From: Ferruginibacter sp.
Lineage (GTDB): Bacteria > Bacteroidota > Bacteroidia > Chitinophagales > Chitinophagaceae
DNA: 64,000 nt
NCBI GenBank assembly: GCA_028288705.1
Contig: JAQBNH010000019.1
Coordinates: forward strand, 372,001-436,000
Direction: 5' to 3'
How positions within the stretch are numbered: the stretch's first letter is position 1; each line of letters starts with the position of its first letter. The position numbers and the translations under genes are program-made. This document shows, piece after piece, positions 61,807-64,000 of this stretch. Below the pieces are notes generated by a model. The model made no database searches. It worked only from the letters and a program-made list of their open reading frames with translations, and had not been told where the DNA came from.

Positions 61807-63063
61807 TTAAAGATCTTCGATGTCGTACTCTTTTAACTTCCGGTATAAGGTTCTTTCACTAATGCCCAGGTCGAGCGAAGCGTCTCGTCTTTTTCCACGA
61901 TGTTTTTTCAGCGCTTTTATGATCAGTTCTTTTTCTTTGTCTACAATGCTCAGCGATTCTTCCACATCTTCGTGATGCTGGATCTGCGCGTCGTTGTTGC
62001 TGTGTAAAATAACCGGTGAATTACCTGAAGCGTTATACCCATTGCTGTTATTACCCAGCGTATTAAATTCTTTCAGGTTGTTGCTATTGTTTTCGTGCGT
62101 AAAAACCGGTGCGTGTTGCGCGATATTTGGATTCTGCAATAAGTCGAAAAACATCTTCTTCAATTCGTTCACATCTTTTTTCATGTCGAAGAAAAGCTTG
62201 TATAATATCTCTCTTTCGTTCGCAAATTCCGTTTGGCTCACGGCCCCTGCGCCGCCTGCGAGTACAGGTAAACGTGAGTACTGGTGATCAGGAAGAAAAC
62301 TACGTAATTGCTCTGCGCTGATATTCTTATCGGTACTTAACACAGAAATTTGTTCCGCGATGTTTTTAAGTTCACGCACGTTCCCCGGCCAGCCGTAATT
62401 CGTGAGTGCCTGCCGTGCATCTTCTGATAATTGTACGGAGGTAGTTTTATAACGATCAGCGAAATCCGTTGCGAATTTGCGGAACAGTAGCAGGATATCT
62501 TCTTTCCTGTCGCGCAGCGCCGGAACACGGATAGGAACGGTATTCAGCCTGTAATATAAATCTTCGCGGAAGCGCCCGTTGTGCGTTGATTCCAGCAGGT
62601 CTTTGTTCGTTGCGGCGATCACGCGTACATCGGTTTTCTGCACCTTACTGCTACCAACCCGGATATATTCTCCCGCTTCCAGCACGCGAAGTAACCTCGC
62701 CTGCGTGCCGAGGGGTAATTCACCAATTTCATCCAGGAAGATCGTACCGCCATTCACCGTTTCGAAATAACCCTTCCGGCTGTCAACAGCGCCGGTGAAT
62801 GAGCCTTTTTCATGGCCGAATAATTCAGAGTCAATTGTTCCTTCAGGGATCGCACCACAATTGACTGCGATGAATGGATTGTGTTTACGGGAAGAAAGCG
62901 CGTGAATGATCTGTGAAAAAACTTCCTTACCAACGCCACTTTCGCCGTTGATCAAAACACTGAGATCTGTATTTGCTACCTGCACGGCTACATTGAGTGC
63001 ATGATTGAGCGCGGGAGAATTGCCGATGATCGCGAACCTGTTTTTTATTGCCTGTTGATCCAT
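61807..63063 (-). CDS. Sigma-54-type AAA+ transcription activator without receiver domain
   Basis: The 418-aa protein begins directly with an AAA+ domain: Walker A GESGVGKE, the sigma-54 contact loop GSFTGA (in HEKGSFTGAVDSRKG) and Walker B TIFLDEIGELP, with the second-region RFREDLYYRLNTVPI. A flexible Asn-rich segment (about 325-365) precedes a C-terminal Fis-type HTH (RRDASLDLGISERTLYRKLKEYDI). The contact loop normally reads GAFTGA; Ser for Ala is a tolerated variant. There is no sensor or receiver domain, so activity must be controlled by level or partner. It is between miaB and lptE. Confidence 0.93.
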   Translation of the reverse strand: MDQQAIKNRFAIIGNSPALNHALNVAVQVANTDLSVLINGESGVGKEVFSQIIHALSSRKHNPFIAVNCGAIPEGTIDSELFGHEKGSFTGAVDSRKGYFETVNGGTIFLDEIGELPLGTQARLLRVLEAGEYIRVGSSKVQKTDVRVIAATNKDLLESTHNGRFREDLYYRLNTVPIRVPALRDRKEDILLLFRKFATDFADRYKTTSVQLSEDARQALTNYGWPGNVRELKNIAEQISVLSTDKNISAEQLRSFLPDHQYSRLPVLAGGAGAVSQTEFANEREILYKLFFDMKKDVNELKKMFFDLLQNPNIAQHAPVFTHENNSNNLKEFNTLGNNSNGYNASGNSPVILHSNNDAQIQHHEDVEESLSIVDKEKELIIKALKKHRGKRRDASLDLGISERTLYRKLKEYDIEDL

Positions 63064-63071
63064 GCTATGAA

Positions 63072-64000
63072 TTAATTGACGGGGACGCCTAACAACGTAC
63101 CGGCAGTGCAGCGGGTAATATTGACCATCACGTAATCCCCTTTTTTATAATGTTGTTTCGGGAACACCACCACTTTATTGTGATCTGTTCTTCCGTGTAA
63201 TTCGTTTTCGTCTTTTTTAGAATTGCCTTCCACCAAAACCTTGAATGTTTTTCCAAGATCTTTTTGCATACTGATCAATGAATGACCGCGGTACAATGCT
63301 ACCATTTCTGCAAGCCTGCGTTTCTTCACATCCAATGGCACATCATCTGCAAAACGGCGTGCAGCCAGCGTTCCGGGACGTTCAGAATAAAAATACATAT
63401 AGGCAAGGTCGAACTGGCAATATTCCATCAGGCTCAGCGACTGCTGATGTTCTTCTTCCGTTTCGGTGCAGAAACCGGTGATCATATCTGTTGATAACCC
63501 ACAGCCTGGTAACAGTTCGCGAATGCGGTCTACTTTAGCAATATACCATTCGCGGCTATAGGTGCGGTTCATCATCTGCAATACTCTCGAACTTCCGCTT
63601 TGCACCGGCAAATGAATATAATTACAGATGTTTTCATATTTCGCGATCGTGTACAATACATCGTCTGTAATATCTTTCGGGTGAGAGGTTGAAAAGCGCA
63701 CGCGCAGCAGGGGAGAGATCAATGCGACCATTTCCATCAGCTTTGCAAAAGTGACGGTCTGGTCATTTTGTTCATCGATCCAATGATAACTGTCAACGTT
63801 TTGTCCGAGCAAGGTCACCTCGCGGTAACCGTCATTAAACAGTGTTGTACATTCTGCAACGATACTGGCTGCATTGCGGCTTCTTTCGCGTCCACGCGTA
63901 AACGGTACCACGCAAAAAGAGCACATATTATTGCAGCCACGCATGATGCTTACGAAGGCAGTAACGCCGTTGCTGTTGAGGCGGATCGGCGCGATGTCGG
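63072..64000 (-). CDS. miaB: tRNA-2-methylthio-N6-dimethylallyladenosine synthase (partial)
   Basis: The C-terminal part of about 309 residues is visible and the 5' end lies beyond the window edge. It contains the radical-SAM [4Fe-4S] motif CNNMCSFC in the context [24 protein letters not shown], then the barrel with [11 protein letters not shown] and [19 protein letters not shown]. The C-terminal TRAM domain has [23 protein letters not shown]. MiaB adds the methylthio group to i6A37 in tRNA. It is nine bases upstream of the sigma-54 activator gene. Confidence 0.95.
   Translation of the reverse strand, partial: DIAPIRLNSNGVTAFVSIMRGCNNMCSFCVVPFTRGRERSRNAASIVAECTTLFNDGYREVTLLGQNVDSYHWIDEQNDQTVTFAKLMEMVALISPLLRVRFSTSHPKDITDDVLYTIAKYENICNYIHLPVQSGSSRVLQMMNRTYSREWYIAKVDRIRELLPGCGLSTDMITGFCTETEEEHQQSLSLMEYCQFDLAYMYFYSERPGTLAARRFADDVPLDVKKRRLAEMVALYRGHSLISMQKDLGKTFKVLVEGNSKKDENELHGRTDHNKVVVFPKQHYKKGDYVMVNITRCTAGTLLGVPVN

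Noticed and set aside
1..64000. CRISPR arrays, rRNA or tRNA genes, intact insertion sequences
   Set aside because: Looked for spaced direct repeats, conserved rRNA segments, tRNA arms and transposase motifs; none was convincing.

Overview
The window looks like chromosomal DNA of a Bacteroidota member, most likely family Chitinophagaceae. The evidence is: repeated Bacteroidota-type promoter elements (TAnnTTTG, some with TTTG 18-21 bases upstream); few Shine-Dalgarno sites; a secreted metalloprotease with a type IX secretion C-terminal tail; DUF3857/transglutaminase proteins; an HU-CCDC81-like membrane protein; and the order miaB - sigma-54 activator - lptE - secG. The genus is inferred only loosely. 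No rRNA, tRNA, CRISPR array or intact insertion sequence was seen.

Layout. 1-842: an accessory scar with the tail of an unknown gene and a tyrosine-recombinase remnant. 843-7100: dnaK, two very small genes (a 39-aa lipoprotein and a 51-aa membrane protein), a starch-binding 4-alpha-glucanotransferase and a dipeptide epimerase. 7101-14367: a complete histidine operon, hisG-D-C-B-H-A-F-IE. It is preceded by a 19-codon leader peptide with five His codons and a terminator/antiterminator pair, which is a classical attenuator. 14403-17123: an M13 peptidase on the minus strand and trmH on the plus strand.

17291-26854: a tight six-gene plus-strand operon. It encodes an SdiA-regulated-like lipoprotein, a 1211-aa fusion of metallophosphatase, kinase-like motif and outer-membrane barrel, an HD-domain protein with a Pycsar-type transmembrane effector domain, polyphosphate kinase, a membrane class III nucleotide cyclase with non-canonical base-recognition positions, and a PAP2 phosphatase. 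This is the most interesting part of the window. A cyclic-nucleotide source, a putative cyclic-nucleotide-gated membrane effector and phosphate-polymer enzymes share one transcript.

26919-36907: envelope and secreted proteins (S9 peptidase, paired DUF3857 proteins of which the second has lost its catalytic residues, OsmC, two META-domain lipoproteins, an e(P4)-like acid phosphatase). 36976-42482: 2-oxoacid dehydrogenase E2, CinA, a PBP4-type carboxypeptidase, a small DUF6526-like membrane protein, a thioesterase and a DoxX protein. 42716-49011: a TPR / plug-less barrel / HU-CCDC81 trio followed by a methyltransferase. 49008-57842: glutaminyl cyclase, M43 protease, saccharopine-type dehydrogenase, DUF4197, E3 dihydrolipoyl dehydrogenase, two thioredoxin-fold proteins and a DUF3089 hydrolase. 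57911-64000: a minus-strand block of envelope biogenesis and regulation, reading in transcription order miaB (cut by the window edge), sigma-54 activator, lptE, an acidic linker protein, secG, mltG and a YihY-family protein.
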